A model generated the notes under the pieces. That model worked only from the letters and a program-made list of their open reading frames with translations, was not told where the DNA came from and ran no database searches. Below, piece by piece: positions 1 to 9,609 of a stretch of DNA of 64,000 nt. The position numbers were made by a program, and so were the translations under genes. This stretch comes from CAZFZQ01 sp964522845 (GTDB taxonomy: Bacteria > Patescibacteriota > Patescibacteriia > GCA-002772895), in NCBI GenBank assembly GCA_964522845.1, contig CAZFZQ010000001.1, forward strand, positions 5,415-69,414, written 5' to 3'. Each line of letters starts with the position of its first letter. Position 1 is the stretch's first letter.

Positions 1-1
1 C

Positions 2-421
2 CCGCAACATTCGGGCGTGGAACTGCACGGTTTTCTTTCGTATTTAGTTAAGGTAGCGGTACAAGGCTTGAAATATACGGTTTTTGGTTACAAAGCCAAG
101 CAAGTGCGCGACAACATTCATTGTCACGACGTGGTGCGCGCCATGGAAGAATTTATCAAGGCGCCTCGTGCCGGCGCGGTTTATAATTTGGGCGGTGGCC
201 GCGGCAACAGCGTTTCCATGCTTGAAGCATTCCAAAAATTGGAAACGCTTACGGGTAAAAAGATAAATTGGGAGTATAATGAAACTAATCGCGAAGGCGA
301 CCATATTTGTTATATTTCAAATTTAAATAAATTAAAAACCGATTATCCGAACTGGGGAATTACCAAGAGCCTGGATGAAACCTTGGAAGAAATGGTGAAG
401 TTTGAAATGGATAAGAAATAA
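2..421 (+). CDS. CDP-tyvelose/CDP-paratose 2-epimerase-like protein, 5' truncated by window edge
   Basis: The frame is open from base 2, so the N-terminal Rossmann half (GxxGxxG and the YxxxK dyad) lies outside the window. The remaining ~139 residues match the C-terminal half of extended short-chain dehydrogenases of the CDP-sugar 2-epimerase kind: a PQHSGVELHG segment, VFGYKAKQVRDNIH, a YNLGGGRGNSVS loop and GDHICYISN near the end. These enzymes invert C2 of a nucleotide-linked sugar for surface polysaccharide. The next gene starts 2 bases after the stop, which suggests an operon with the glycan genes downstream. The family call is good; the exact substrate is inferred. Confidence 0.8.
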   Translation, partial: PQHSGVELHGFLSYLVKVAVQGLKYTVFGYKAKQVRDNIHCHDVVRAMEEFIKAPRAGAVYNLGGGRGNSVSMLEAFQKLETLTGKKINWEYNETNREGDHICYISNLNKLKTDYPNWGITKSLDETLEEMVKFEMDKK

Positions 422-423
422 TT

Positions 424-1899
424 ATGAAGAAAAAAGTTTTATTAATTTGTCCGCCGGCCACAGCCGAAGTTTTTGGTAAAAAAAAGGAAGTGGTGGCGCG
501 CGCGCCATACATATCGCTAGCCAGTTTGGCGGGTGAACTTTTGCGCAACGGGTATGACGCGCATATTTTGGATTTAAGCATGGAAGAAAATATTGATGGC
601 GCCATAGAACTGGCGCTTCAAAATTTTAATCCGGATATTGCGGGTGTAACTTTTACCACGCCCTTGGCCAATCAGGCGCTTGGAGTGGCTAATAAAATAA
701 AAGCCAAACGGCCGGATATTTTAATGCTGGCGGGCGGCGTGCATGCAACTACTTTGCCGGAAGATGTTTTGAATGATTCCGCGGTTGACGCCGTGGTTAT
801 GGGTGAGGGAGAGCGGACGCTTTTGGAAATTGCAGAAGGCCGGCCATTTGAAGAAATGTTCGGCGTGGCCTACAAACAAGATGGAGAAATAAAAATAAAT
901 CCGCGGCGTCCCTTGATTGAAGATTTGGATGAGCTTCCGTATCCCGCGTGGCATCTTTATGATCTTAAAAAATACCAAACTGCGCCCATAGTTACAAAAG
1001 GGAAAAATATTGGGATAATAGAAACAAGCAGGGGTTGCGTTTTTGGCTGTTCGTTTTGTAACAAGACGGTTTTTAACCGGCTTTTCAGGGCCAAATCACC
1101 GGAACGGGTGGTGGATGAAATTGAATATATCCTGNNNNNNNNNNCGCATTTTTTTAATCAGGATATCCCCGTTTAGTTTTAATATATCCTGAAATTCGGA
1201 TTTGATGAAATTCATGTCATGGATGATATGTTTTCCACGAATTTGGATAGGGCGAAAGAAATTTGCCGGCTGATTATTAAAAGAAAAATAAAATTTGTCT
1301 GGAACGCGCAAGCCGGGCTTCGTGTTGATAGAATTGACGAAGAACTTCTACGCCTCATGAAAGAAGCCGGCTGTTATGCCACGAGTTTAGGTATTGAATC
1401 CGGTAACCAAGATATTTTAAAAATTATCAACAAAGGAATAACTTTGGATCAAGTGCGGAGCGCTGTGGCTTTGGTAAAAAAAGTCGGGCTTCAAACTACG
1501 GGATTTTTTATTTTGGGGCTTGATGGTGAAACGGAAGCGACCATGCAAGACACAATCAATTTTGCCAAAGAATTGAAATTGGATTTTCCCAAAACAGGCA
1601 TTTTAGTACCATTGCCCGGCACGCCGGTTTTTCAAAAATGGGATGCGGAGGGGCGCATTAAATCGCGCGATTGGTCTCATTATGTTTTTCATCCGGAACA
1701 TAATTTGGTCTATGAGCATCCGAATTTAAAGTTTGAAACTATCCTGGCTTATTATAATAAATTTTATAAAGAACTTTATTTTTCGCCGGGATTCGTATGG
1801 CAGCATTTCAAAAATAGCGTGAAGACGGGAAAAGTTTTTAGCGACGGTTATTATTTTTTGAAAGCGATTTTGGGCGGGTGGATAAAATTTAGCGACTAA
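424..1899 (+). CDS. B12-binding radical SAM protein, interrupted by a scaffold gap
   Basis: The N-terminal ~135 residues form a cobalamin-binding-like Rossmann domain (LAGGVHAT, VVMGEGERT). The radical SAM core follows, with CxxxCxxC at Cys205, Cys209 and Cys212 (SRGCVFGCSFC). After the gap the frame resumes with DEIHVMDDMF, GIESGNQDILK and FFILGLDGET, the usual second half of this family. Such proteins carry out cobalamin-assisted radical methylations or rearrangements; here a sugar or lipid target is plausible. The apparent stop after the gap is probably an assembly artefact: removing 1135-1191 joins the two 11-base copies of AATATATCCTG and restores one frame of about 472 codons. I therefore treat this as one intact gene. 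Confidence 0.82.
1135..1144. other. Scaffold gap of 10 N
   Basis: Ten N lie inside the first B12 radical SAM gene. The sequence before the gap ends in AATATATCCTG (1124-1134) and the same 11 bases recur at 1181-1191. Between them, 1145-1180 holds CAGGATAT, the reverse complement of ATATCCTG. That looks like a fold-back contig end rather than real sequence. Confidence 0.9.
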
Positions 1900-1902
1900 A
1901 AT

Positions 1903-2571
1903 ATGTCCTCAGTCAAAGAACATTTTAACGAAGTTGCGAAAAATTACGATTTTTGGAAAAAGAAAAATTGGTACTATTATAATAATTTAAAAAATCTTTA
2001 TAGAAGTTTAATAACCGATGGCTCGTCGGTGCTGGAGGTTGGTTGCGGCACGGGGGATGTGCTCTCCGCTCTTTTGCCGAAAAGAGGGGTGGGCATTGAC
2101 TTGAGTGATGAAATGATAAAAATCGCGCAAGAAAAATATCAGAAGGAAAGAAACCTTAAATTTTTTTCCGCTACCGCAGAATTGTTGTCTGCGGAAGAAA
2201 AATTTGATTTTATCATTATGCCGGACGTGATTGAACATTTAGAAAATGTGATGTCAACGCTTGCGGCTTTGAAAAAATTTTCTAACGAAAAAACAAAAAT
2301 TATAATTTCCATGATTAACCCATCGTGGGAGCCAATATTTATGATTTTGGAAAAACTGCATTTGAAAATGCCGGAAGGGCCTCACGCAAGAATTTCCATA
2401 GATTCATTGAAAAAAAATATGGAAGAAGCCGGGTTTGTCCTTAATTCCGAAGGATATCGCCTGATTATTCCCGCTTCCATTCCCGTTTTATCATTATTTA
2501 ATAAATATTTTTATAAAATGCCGCTGTTCCGTCGTCTCGGCGCGGTATATTTCGGTGTTTTTTCATTATGA
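1903..2571 (+). CDS. Class I SAM-dependent methyltransferase
   Basis: This 222-residue protein has a SAM-binding motif I (VLEVGCGTGDV, from about residue 43) and an IIMPDVIEHLEN motif near residue 105, as in the UbiG/Methyltransf_11 group. It starts 3 bases after the B12 radical SAM gene and its stop overlaps the next start (ATGA at 2568), so translation is probably coupled. The C-terminus is hydrophobic and may touch the membrane. The substrate is unknown; the setting suggests a sugar, lipid carrier or small metabolite of surface glycan synthesis. Confidence 0.8.
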   Translation: MSSVKEHFNEVAKNYDFWKKKNWYYYNNLKNLYRSLITDGSSVLEVGCGTGDVLSALLPKRGVGIDLSDEMIKIAQEKYQKERNLKFFSATAELLSAEEKFDFIIMPDVIEHLENVMSTLAALKKFSNEKTKIIISMINPSWEPIFMILEKLHLKMPEGPHARISIDSLKKNMEEAGFVLNSEGYRLIIPASIPVLSLFNKYFYKMPLFRRLGAVYFGVFSL

Positions 2572-4223
2572 TTAATAAAATAAAAATTTTTTTCGCGAGC
2601 CGTTTCGGCAAAGCACTCTTGGTTTTAGCGGTTTTCATTTTTTCTTTTGCGGTCAGGGCACTGCCTTTGTTGCAAAAAAAATATCCCATGGATAACGACG
2701 CGGTGCAGATGGTTTTGGCGCGCAATATCTATTTCGGTTTGGGCTATAAAATGGAGACGAAAGACGGCATAATCCTCGCGCCGTCGCTCGTGGCGGAAAG
2801 AGCCATGCCCGCTTCCAATCCTTATGTTGGCGTATCTTTGGCATACGCCTTGCTTTTTAAAATTTTTGGTTTTGCAAAAAATTTATTTTTGCCCATGATG
2901 ACGACACTTTTGGCTCACGCGGCTGTAACCGCTCTTTTATTTCTTTTGGTGAAAAAAATGTTTAATTGGGGCATGGCTTTAGTTTTCGCGCTATTTGATA
3001 TTTTTTTGCCCATCATCATAAAGGGATCGCTTGCTCCGGAACTTTATGAATTTGCTGCGCCAGCGTTTACCGTCGGCCTATTGTTTTATCTTTATACAAA
3101 AAGCGCCAAGCCGGCTCCTTGGCGGCTTATTTTTGCCGGCGTATTTTTTACACTGGCGATTTTTGCGCGCAATGCCATGATGTTTTCTTACGGCGCTTTT
3201 GTGGTCTACGAATTTTATAAAAATCGGTCGTGGAAAAGAGCGCTTCTTTTTATTTTGCCCGGGATTTTAATTGCCGGCGGCGCGCTTTTGTATGCCATCC
3301 CGCGCAATTACGCTACTGGTTTTGCCGGCGGAATGATCGGAAAAACAACTTTTCCGTCGCAATTTTATTCCCATATTTTTCCCGATGCTTATACATATAA
3401 TTATGATCAGACAAATTATTTTGCTTCAGGCGGCGACAAAAGTTCTGTTTATAATGAGCCGTTTATGGCTTACGGGCGCAAGTATTCTCTTAAGGAATAT
3501 TTGGCTATTTATGCCAAGCCGGCGACGGGCACAATTTTGGGATTTTTTCCGCTGATTGTCTGGGGCGGCCCATTGATTTTACTTTTATTTGTTTTTGGCG
3601 TCATATTTTTATATCGCGAAAAGCGGGAACTCTTTGAATTGCTGATTATTTGGTTCATCGTTTGGTTTGCGGGATTATTTTTTGCCAGAACTGTTAATTG
3701 GACGCATTATTTGGAACTGGAATTTATTTTTGTTCTGACAATCAGCGTAGGATTTTATTGGCTGATGAAATTATTATTGAAGAGCGAGATGAGTAAAAAA
3801 ATTAAATATGTGCTATTTGTTACGGCTGTTATTTTTACATTAGTTCATTTGATTGACGCCAACAAATGGATGTTGCATGAAAATTACCGAGGCGATATGC
3901 AAGGAGTAATGATCGATGTGGCCGCGCATTTGAACGGCCGGCAATTGACGGACAAAGATGTTATTGCCACCGGTTTCGGCACCAGGTCGCAATATATTTT
4001 GAACTATTTGACGGGCTTGAATTATATCTATTTTAATCCTGAAACTTTACAAAGACTGATTAAAGAAAATCGTCTAACTGACGCTTTTAAAATATATAAC
4101 GTTAACAAAATTATCGGTTATACCTCTGAATTAAGCGATGCGGTTGCTAAGGCGGCAAAGGTTGAAAGTTTGGCCACGGATAATCATGTATGGGAAGAAA
4201 CGCATATTATTGATTATAAATAA
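2568..4223 (+). CDS. Polytopic membrane glycosyltransferase-like protein (GT39/GT-C type)
   Basis: The 551 residues contain about ten to twelve hydrophobic segments. The first membrane span is followed by an acidic DND motif (Asp42, Asp44), where GT-C enzymes keep their catalytic aspartates. GT-C proteins take a sugar from a polyprenyl-phosphate donor and transfer it outside the membrane. The C-terminal ~120 residues are a soluble tail. The start overlaps the preceding methyltransferase by 4 bases. It could instead be a non-catalytic membrane protein of the same fold, but the motif and the polyprenyl-phosphate GT2 genes downstream favour a transferase. Confidence 0.65.
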   Translation: MINKIKIFFASRFGKALLVLAVFIFSFAVRALPLLQKKYPMDNDAVQMVLARNIYFGLGYKMETKDGIILAPSLVAERAMPASNPYVGVSLAYALLFKIFGFAKNLFLPMMTTLLAHAAVTALLFLLVKKMFNWGMALVFALFDIFLPIIIKGSLAPELYEFAAPAFTVGLLFYLYTKSAKPAPWRLIFAGVFFTLAIFARNAMMFSYGAFVVYEFYKNRSWKRALLFILPGILIAGGALLYAIPRNYATGFAGGMIGKTTFPSQFYSHIFPDAYTYNYDQTNYFASGGDKSSVYNEPFMAYGRKYSLKEYLAIYAKPATGTILGFFPLIVWGGPLILLLFVFGVIFLYREKRELFELLIIWFIVWFAGLFFARTVNWTHYLELEFIFVLTISVGFYWLMKLLLKSEMSKKIKYVLFVTAVIFTLVHLIDANKWMLHENYRGDMQGVMIDVAAHLNGRQLTDKDVIATGFGTRSQYILNYLTGLNYIYFNPETLQRLIKENRLTDAFKIYNVNKIIGYTSELSDAVAKAAKVESLATDNHVWEETHIIDYK

Positions 4224-4675
4224 AATGGCTTAATTTAGATATTTTTATAGGTATTTTGAATGGTTATGTTGGTTACGCAGGAGAAGGGGTGTTCGTTAAT
4301 TTGTTGCCCATTTCATTTGATATTTGGTATAAAGTTAAGGTGGAATGGCGTATTTCTGACCATAGAGAAAGATATACGATAAATGACGGTACGCCGAGTG
4401 ATTGGTTCGTATCGGGCGGAATACAAAATTGGAATAATATTGATACGTTAAGATTAAGAGCGCCAAATGTCGGCAACGTTTCCATGTTTTGGGATACTCT
4501 GTCAAGCCCCGTCACTTCATCATATTTGAGTTCAAGTATAGCTAATGTTTTTTCTTTTACCGGCTATGTTCCGGGCACGTACAATCTGCAAGCTACGGCC
4601 TGCGATCCTTTCAATCTTTGTTCTTCTCTAACAGCTCCGATTCACGTGTTTGGCAGCCCCTGCCAGCCGTGATGA
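4220..4675 (+). pseudogene. Fragment of a secreted lectin-like protein, probably the 3' remnant of a larger gene
   Basis: A frame runs from 4220 to the TGA at 4673-4675, but its first possible start is a TTG at 4256 with no ribosome binding site and no signal peptide. The protein reads like the end of an exported beta-sandwich domain: FDIWYKVKVEWR, then YTINDGTPSDW, then LRLRAPNVGN, as in LamG/concanavalin-like folds. A Ser/Thr-rich tail with paired cysteines follows. An exported domain without a signal sequence suggests truncation. It is followed by a good terminator. A genuine small gene with a TTG start is possible but less likely. Confidence 0.45.
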
Positions 4676-4688
4676 GCTAAATTCAACC

Positions 4689-4722
4689 AAAATACCTGCT
4701 TACTTTGCAGGTATTTTTATTT
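4689..4722 (+). terminator. Rho-independent terminator
   Basis: AAAATACCTGC (4689-4699) pairs perfectly with GCAGGTATTTT (4707-4717) around a 7-base loop, and the stem runs into a T-rich tail. It closes the first transcription unit ahead of asnB. Confidence 0.85.
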
Positions 4723-4749
4723 GACTTTATGCTTAAAATTACCTACAAT
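4721..4749 (+). promoter_or_regulatory. Sigma70-type promoter for asnB
   Basis: TTGACT (4721-4726) and TACAAT (4744-4749) are separated by 17 bases. The predicted transcription start near 4756 gives a leader of about 20 bases before the asnB ATG. It begins just after the upstream terminator, which supports a new transcription unit here. Confidence 0.75.
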
Positions 4750-4775
4750 AAATACTAAATAAATAAGTTTATTTT

Positions 4776-6650
4776 ATGTGCGGGATTGCGGGTTTTGTAG
4801 GAAAGGGGGACAAGGATGTTTTAAAAAAAATGTCCCAAACGCTATATCACCGCGGGCCGGATGATGAGGGTTTTTATTTTGAAAATGGCGTCGGTTTGGG
4901 ATTTCGGCGGCTCTCAATTATTGATTTAAATACCGGCAGCCAGCCGATTTTTAATGAAGACAAAAGTATCGCCGTCATTTTTAATGGCGAGATTTATAAT
5001 TTTAAAGAATTGCGCGAGGGGCTTTTGGCGCGGCATAATTTTTATACTAAAACCGACACGGAAGTTATCGTCCACCTTTACGAGGAACTGGGCGAAAAAT
5101 GTTTTGAAAAATTGAACGGGATGTTCGCCATTGCCATTTGGGATAAAAAAAATAAAAAACTGGTTTTGGCGCGCGATCGGATGGGAAAAAAGCCGCTTTA
5201 TTATTTTTGGGACGAAAAAAATTTTATTTTTGGTTCCGAATTAAAAGCCATAAAAGCGCACCCGGCATTTGTGGCGGAGCTGGACTTGGCATCGCTTAAC
5301 AAATATTTTTTGTATGAATACGTGCCCGCGCCGGGCTCCATTTTTAAAAACACGAAAAAACTTTTACCGGGAAATTATTTGGTATTAAAAGATGGGCGGA
5401 TAAACACAGAATCTTTTTGGGATACCACTTTTCACAATCATAAAATAAATTCGGAAAAAGAAATTTTGGCGCGAATGGATAATTTGATTAATGATGCAGT
5501 GAAGATTCGTTTGGTTTCTGATGTACCGCTGGGAGTTTTTCTTTCAGGCGGACTGGATTCAAGCACCGTGGCTTATTACGCGCAAAAAAATTCCAATCAA
5601 AAGATAAACACTTTTTCCATCGGCTTTGATGATCCGTCGTTTGATGAAAGCGCGTACGCAAGAAGGGCGGCGAAATTTTTAGGCACTAATCATCATGAGG
5701 ATGTTTTGACTTCGCGTCAAACGCAAGAATTGGTGCCGCGGATTTTTGATTTTTTGGATGAACCGCTGGCTGATGCGTCAATTATCCCAACTTATTTTTT
5801 ATCAAAATTCGCGCGGCAAAATGTAACCGTGGTATTGGGCGGCGATGGCGGCGACGAGCTGTTCATGGGCTATCCGACTTTTTTGGCGCATCAATTCTCC
5901 GGTATTTACGAAAAGCTGCCGGAGTTTTTACGGAAAAATGTTTTGGAAGCGCTGGTCGCGTGTTTGCCTGTCAATTTGAATAATATGAGTTTTGATTTTA
6001 AAGCGAAGCGGTTTATTAAAGGATTGGGAGTCCGTCCAGAGTATCGCAACCAAATTTGGCTTGGTGCTTTTGGCCGCGAAGAGCGCGCCAAACTTTTTCG
6101 GCCGGAAATTTGGAATGAACTAAAAAATAAAAACGAGTTTGAAGATATTGACCGCGAAGTTGATGTGTTGGGGGCGGAAGCGGCAATCAACAAAATTATT
6201 AAATTGTATCAGAAGCATTATTTGGCGGATGAGGTGCTGGTTAAGGTTGACCGGGCATCAATGGCCGCTTCGCTTGAAGTGCGCGCCCCATTTTTAGATT
6301 ATCGCCTGGTTGATTTTATGAATTCCGTTTCTTTTGATCAAAAAATGAAAAATTTTCAGACAAAATATCTGCTTAAAAAATTAATGGATGGCAAATTGCC
6401 GCGGGATATCATTTATCGTCCGAAAAAGGGTTTTGGCGTGCCTTTGGCCAAGTGGTTTAAAAAAGAATTAAAGCCGTTATTATTAGATTTGTTAAGCCAA
6501 GAAAGGATTGACAAGGAAGGATTATTCAACTATCCTTATGTTGAGAAGTTATTGAATGATCATTTTGAAGGAAAGAAGGATAACAGAAAATTAATTTGGG
6601 CATTAGCGGTTTTTGAAATGTGGAGAGAGAAGTGGTTAAAAAATATATAA
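4776..6650 (+). CDS. asnB: Asparagine synthase (glutamine-hydrolysing)
   Basis: This 624-residue protein begins MCGIAGF, so Cys2 is the glutaminase nucleophile after removal of Met1. The class II amidotransferase domain covers about residues 2-200 (HRGPDDEG, FNGEIYNF). The ATP-pyrophosphatase synthetase domain follows, with the PP-loop SGGLDSS at 257-263 and GGDGGDELFMGY. AsnB makes asparagine from aspartate with glutamine nitrogen; in glycan clusters, relatives amidate sugars or uronic acids. Given its neighbours, modification of a sugar is possible and sequence alone cannot exclude it. Its own promoter lies directly upstream, and the next gene starts 17 bases after the stop. Confidence 0.92.
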   Translation: MCGIAGFVGKGDKDVLKKMSQTLYHRGPDDEGFYFENGVGLGFRRLSIIDLNTGSQPIFNEDKSIAVIFNGEIYNFKELREGLLARHNFYTKTDTEVIVHLYEELGEKCFEKLNGMFAIAIWDKKNKKLVLARDRMGKKPLYYFWDEKNFIFGSELKAIKAHPAFVAELDLASLNKYFLYEYVPAPGSIFKNTKKLLPGNYLVLKDGRINTESFWDTTFHNHKINSEKEILARMDNLINDAVKIRLVSDVPLGVFLSGGLDSSTVAYYAQKNSNQKINTFSIGFDDPSFDESAYARRAAKFLGTNHHEDVLTSRQTQELVPRIFDFLDEPLADASIIPTYFLSKFARQNVTVVLGGDGGDELFMGYPTFLAHQFSGIYEKLPEFLRKNVLEALVACLPVNLNNMSFDFKAKRFIKGLGVRPEYRNQIWLGAFGREERAKLFRPEIWNELKNKNEFEDIDREVDVLGAEAAINKIIKLYQKHYLADEVLVKVDRASMAASLEVRAPFLDYRLVDFMNSVSFDQKMKNFQTKYLLKKLMDGKLPRDIIYRPKKGFGVPLAKWFKKELKPLLLDLLSQERIDKEGLFNYPYVEKLLNDHFEGKKDNRKLIWALAVFEMWREKWLKNI

Positions 6651-6667
6651 TATGTGATGGAAATTTT

Positions 6668-8572
6668 ATGCTGGCAAAAATAAAAAAAATTATATTTAAC
6701 AGATATTTTTTGATGAGCGCCGTAGTTTTGGTTGCCATTATTTCCGCATGGTATTTTACGCGCACCCATTCTTTGTTTGGGACGATTTCCAACGATGACC
6801 AGTTTTACTATGATGATATAGCGATGAATATTTTAGATGGCCGGGGTATTTTTGCCACTTGGGATTTATGGATTTATGCATGCATGAGGGTGCCATTTTA
6901 CCCCCTTTTACTGTCTTTGATATATTTATTTTTTGGCCACAGTTTTTTGGCCGCGGAGATATTTCAGTTTATATTGGGTATTTTTACTTGTTTGTTTGTA
7001 TATTTAATAGTCGAAAGGATATTCAACAAAATCATCGCTTTTTTTACGGCTATTATTGTTGGTATTTATCCGATATACCTTGCATTTAATTTGCAGCTGA
7101 TGAGAGAATCATCCTTTATTTTTTTATTTGTTGTTTTTTCCTATTTAATTTTAAAGACATTAGATAATCCCGTCTGGAAAAATTTTATTTTAAGCGGATT
7201 ATTGTTCGGCTTAATGGTGTTAAATAGGCCGACTATATTTTTTGCCTTGCCGTTAATTTTGTCATGGCTTCTTATCATTTTTCGTAAAAATCGCAAATTA
7301 TTTTTTCCTTTATCCATAGGGCTGGGACTTATTCCCGCTTTAATGATCGGCGGCTGGTTAATACGCGGACAAATCGTAGCTGGCGCACCTAGTATGGAAT
7401 ATCCTGGAACTTTGAATATGTGGGCATACGCAACGAATCACTCCAAAGAGTATGAGCGAGACAATATGACTGTTAATCCGGAAATTTTATGGGACAAACC
7501 TTACGCCAGTGAGGGAGAAAGAGTAAAGAGGCTTACTAACGAATCTCTCCAGGGTATTTTTAGAAATCCCGTTGGTCTAATAAAAAAAGGAACGCATAAT
7601 TTATTTACGATGCATTGTTTTAGCGGTACGTGCTCTACGCTATGGGAGCCATTTTTAATGATTCTTGGCTTTATCGGGTTATCTTTTGGTCTGATATTAT
7701 TGCCAATAACAACGATTTATTTTTTGATTTGTATTTTGGCGGTCGTTGTTCCAAGCGCCATTTTTGGCGGTAGCGGCACTTCACGATTTCGCAATCCTTT
7801 GGACTGGATATATATAATGTATGCCCTTTTCTTTATTTATGTTTTGGGAAAATCTTTAATTAACAGAAGAAGTTTAATGAATTTAATCAGTAATAAAGAA
7901 TTTGGACAAATTAAACAAAATGAAAATAATATTCTAAAACATGCAAGGCGATTAATTATCCTGATTGTCGTTGCAACTATCGTTTTTGGATTGTTAAAAA
8001 TTGGCTATAATAATGTATTTTGCAAAAATACCTATCTATCAGGCATTTCTAATCAGGAGGCGGAAGAAATTTTGGCTAAGAATAAATTTCTAATTAACCG
8101 TAGCCTTAAAAATTGGGAATCGTTCGAAAATATTAAAAATTATATTTTTGGGCACCAGATGAACTTGGATGATTATCGCGGCACGCTTATTAATTGGACG
8201 GGTATTATCCGTAACCCCGCATATATTGGCGCTAATCAAAAAATGAACAATATGATAGTATTAAGAGCGGATAATATTCATTCGTTTGAATCAACCTTTT
8301 TTAATTTTATCATTACTTCAAACACATGTTCTTTGGGCGGGGGAAATTTTTATGCTATATTCCCCGGCCGTTTGCCTGAAAATTTTAAAGACAAATATGT
8401 GGCGGTTTTGGGACAATTAAAACAAAATAACACGCCAGCGGATCGTTTTGGCATACATGTCATTGCGATTGTACTGATAGACAAACAGGGACAGCTGGAT
8501 TTTAATCAGTTGGTATTTGCAGAGAATATAACTCAGCTTCAGAAACAATCGGATTTTTATAAAAATAAATAA
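6668..8572 (+). CDS. Polytopic membrane glycosyltransferase-like protein (GT39/ArnT-like)
   Basis: I choose the ATG at 6668 rather than the one at 6620 inside asnB, because the extra residues are not membrane-like and 6668 directly precedes the first hydrophobic helix. The ~634-residue protein has about ten membrane segments. A first extracytoplasmic loop carries an acidic run (ISNDDQFYYDD) like the aspartates of GT-C enzymes. A soluble C-terminal portion of about 170 residues follows the last long helix. The likely role is transfer of a sugar from a polyprenyl-phosphate donor, and the next two genes encode the GT2 type that makes such donors. Confidence 0.62.
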   Translation: MLAKIKKIIFNRYFLMSAVVLVAIISAWYFTRTHSLFGTISNDDQFYYDDIAMNILDGRGIFATWDLWIYACMRVPFYPLLLSLIYLFFGHSFLAAEIFQFILGIFTCLFVYLIVERIFNKIIAFFTAIIVGIYPIYLAFNLQLMRESSFIFLFVVFSYLILKTLDNPVWKNFILSGLLFGLMVLNRPTIFFALPLILSWLLIIFRKNRKLFFPLSIGLGLIPALMIGGWLIRGQIVAGAPSMEYPGTLNMWAYATNHSKEYERDNMTVNPEILWDKPYASEGERVKRLTNESLQGIFRNPVGLIKKGTHNLFTMHCFSGTCSTLWEPFLMILGFIGLSFGLILLPITTIYFLICILAVVVPSAIFGGSGTSRFRNPLDWIYIMYALFFIYVLGKSLINRRSLMNLISNKEFGQIKQNENNILKHARRLIILIVVATIVFGLLKIGYNNVFCKNTYLSGISNQEAEEILAKNKFLINRSLKNWESFENIKNYIFGHQMNLDDYRGTLINWTGIIRNPAYIGANQKMNNMIVLRADNIHSFESTFFNFIITSNTCSLGGGNFYAIFPGRLPENFKDKYVAVLGQLKQNNTPADRFGIHVIAIVLIDKQGQLDFNQLVFAENITQLQKQSDFYKNK

Positions 8573-8586
8573 TTCTCGGCTTTTAT

Positions 8587-9531
8587 ATGATTCAACTAAG
8601 CGTAGTCGTCCCGGTTTATAATGAAGATGGCAGCTTAAGGAAACTTTATGAAAAAATAAAGGAGGTTTGTGATAATTTAAAAAGGGATTATGAAATTATT
8701 TTTATAGATGACGGTTCAGGGGATAAAAGTTTTGAAATTTTAAAAGAAATTGCCGCAAAAGATATCCTCGTGAAAATTATTAAATTCAGAAGGAATTTTG
8801 GCCAAACGGCCGCCTTGAGCGCCGGGTTTGACGCAGCGCAAGGTGAAATTATTATTCCCATGGATGCCGATTTACAAAACGATCCTGCTGATATTCCCCG
8901 GCTTTTGGAAAAATTAGATGAGGGGTATGATGTTGTGTCCGGATGGAGAAAAAATCGGCAGGATAAGTTTGTGTCGCGGAAGATTCCTTCTTGGATGGCA
9001 AACTCTCTTATCGCGTTTATTACGCGGGTAAAAATTCATGATTACGGATGTACGTTAAAAGCATACCGGAATGAAGTATTGAAAGATATTAAAATTTACG
9101 GCGAAATGCATCGTTTTATCCCGGCTTACGCGGCCTGGCGCGGCGCAAAGGTTACAGAGATTATTGTGGCGCACCATCCTCGCCAGTTTGGGAAGACAAA
9201 ATATGGCATCTCGCGCACCTTGAAAGTCGTGCTGGATTTGTTAGTGGTAAAATTTGTTATTGATTATTCAACTAAGTCTATTTATTTTTTTGGCGGATTA
9301 GGATTGGCCTCCATTCTCGGCGGTTTTTGTAGTGGTTTATTAGCCACTTATTTAAAGTTTTATCACAGCATTCCGTTTATCTCAACCCCGTTACCGCTTT
9401 TAACTGCTTTATTATTTCTTGTTGGCATCCAGTTGATTGTGATGGGATTGCTTTCCGATATCATTTTGCGTTCTTATTATGAAACGAATGATAAGAAAAC
9501 ATATACCACAAAAGAGCGAATTAATTTTTAA
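8587..9531 (+). CDS. GT2 polyprenyl-phosphate glycosyltransferase (GtrB/DPM1-like)
   Basis: An N-terminal GT-A fold shows SVVVPVYNEDGS, FIDDGSGDKS and the metal-binding MDADLQNDP. Two C-terminal membrane helices (about residues 230-300) match the GtrB/DPMS architecture. The 314-residue length is normal. These enzymes attach a sugar from a nucleotide donor to undecaprenyl phosphate on the cytoplasmic face. It lies between multi-membrane GT-C candidates, an arrangement typical of donor synthesis plus transfer. Confidence 0.85.
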   Translation: MIQLSVVVPVYNEDGSLRKLYEKIKEVCDNLKRDYEIIFIDDGSGDKSFEILKEIAAKDILVKIIKFRRNFGQTAALSAGFDAAQGEIIIPMDADLQNDPADIPRLLEKLDEGYDVVSGWRKNRQDKFVSRKIPSWMANSLIAFITRVKIHDYGCTLKAYRNEVLKDIKIYGEMHRFIPAYAAWRGAKVTEIIVAHHPRQFGKTKYGISRTLKVVLDLLVVKFVIDYSTKSIYFFGGLGLASILGGFCSGLLATYLKFYHSIPFISTPLPLLTALLFLVGIQLIVMGLLSDIILRSYYETNDKKTYTTKERINF

Positions 9532-9609
9532 AATAAACAGTTTTAATGATATCAAAAGATATCGGCGCGGTTTTAGCGCTTTGGTAAACGGCTGTTTTTA
9601 TCATAAATT

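Noticed and set aside
1096..1311. Minus-strand ORF across the scaffold gap
   Set aside because: It translates through the N run and opposite a conserved radical SAM gene.
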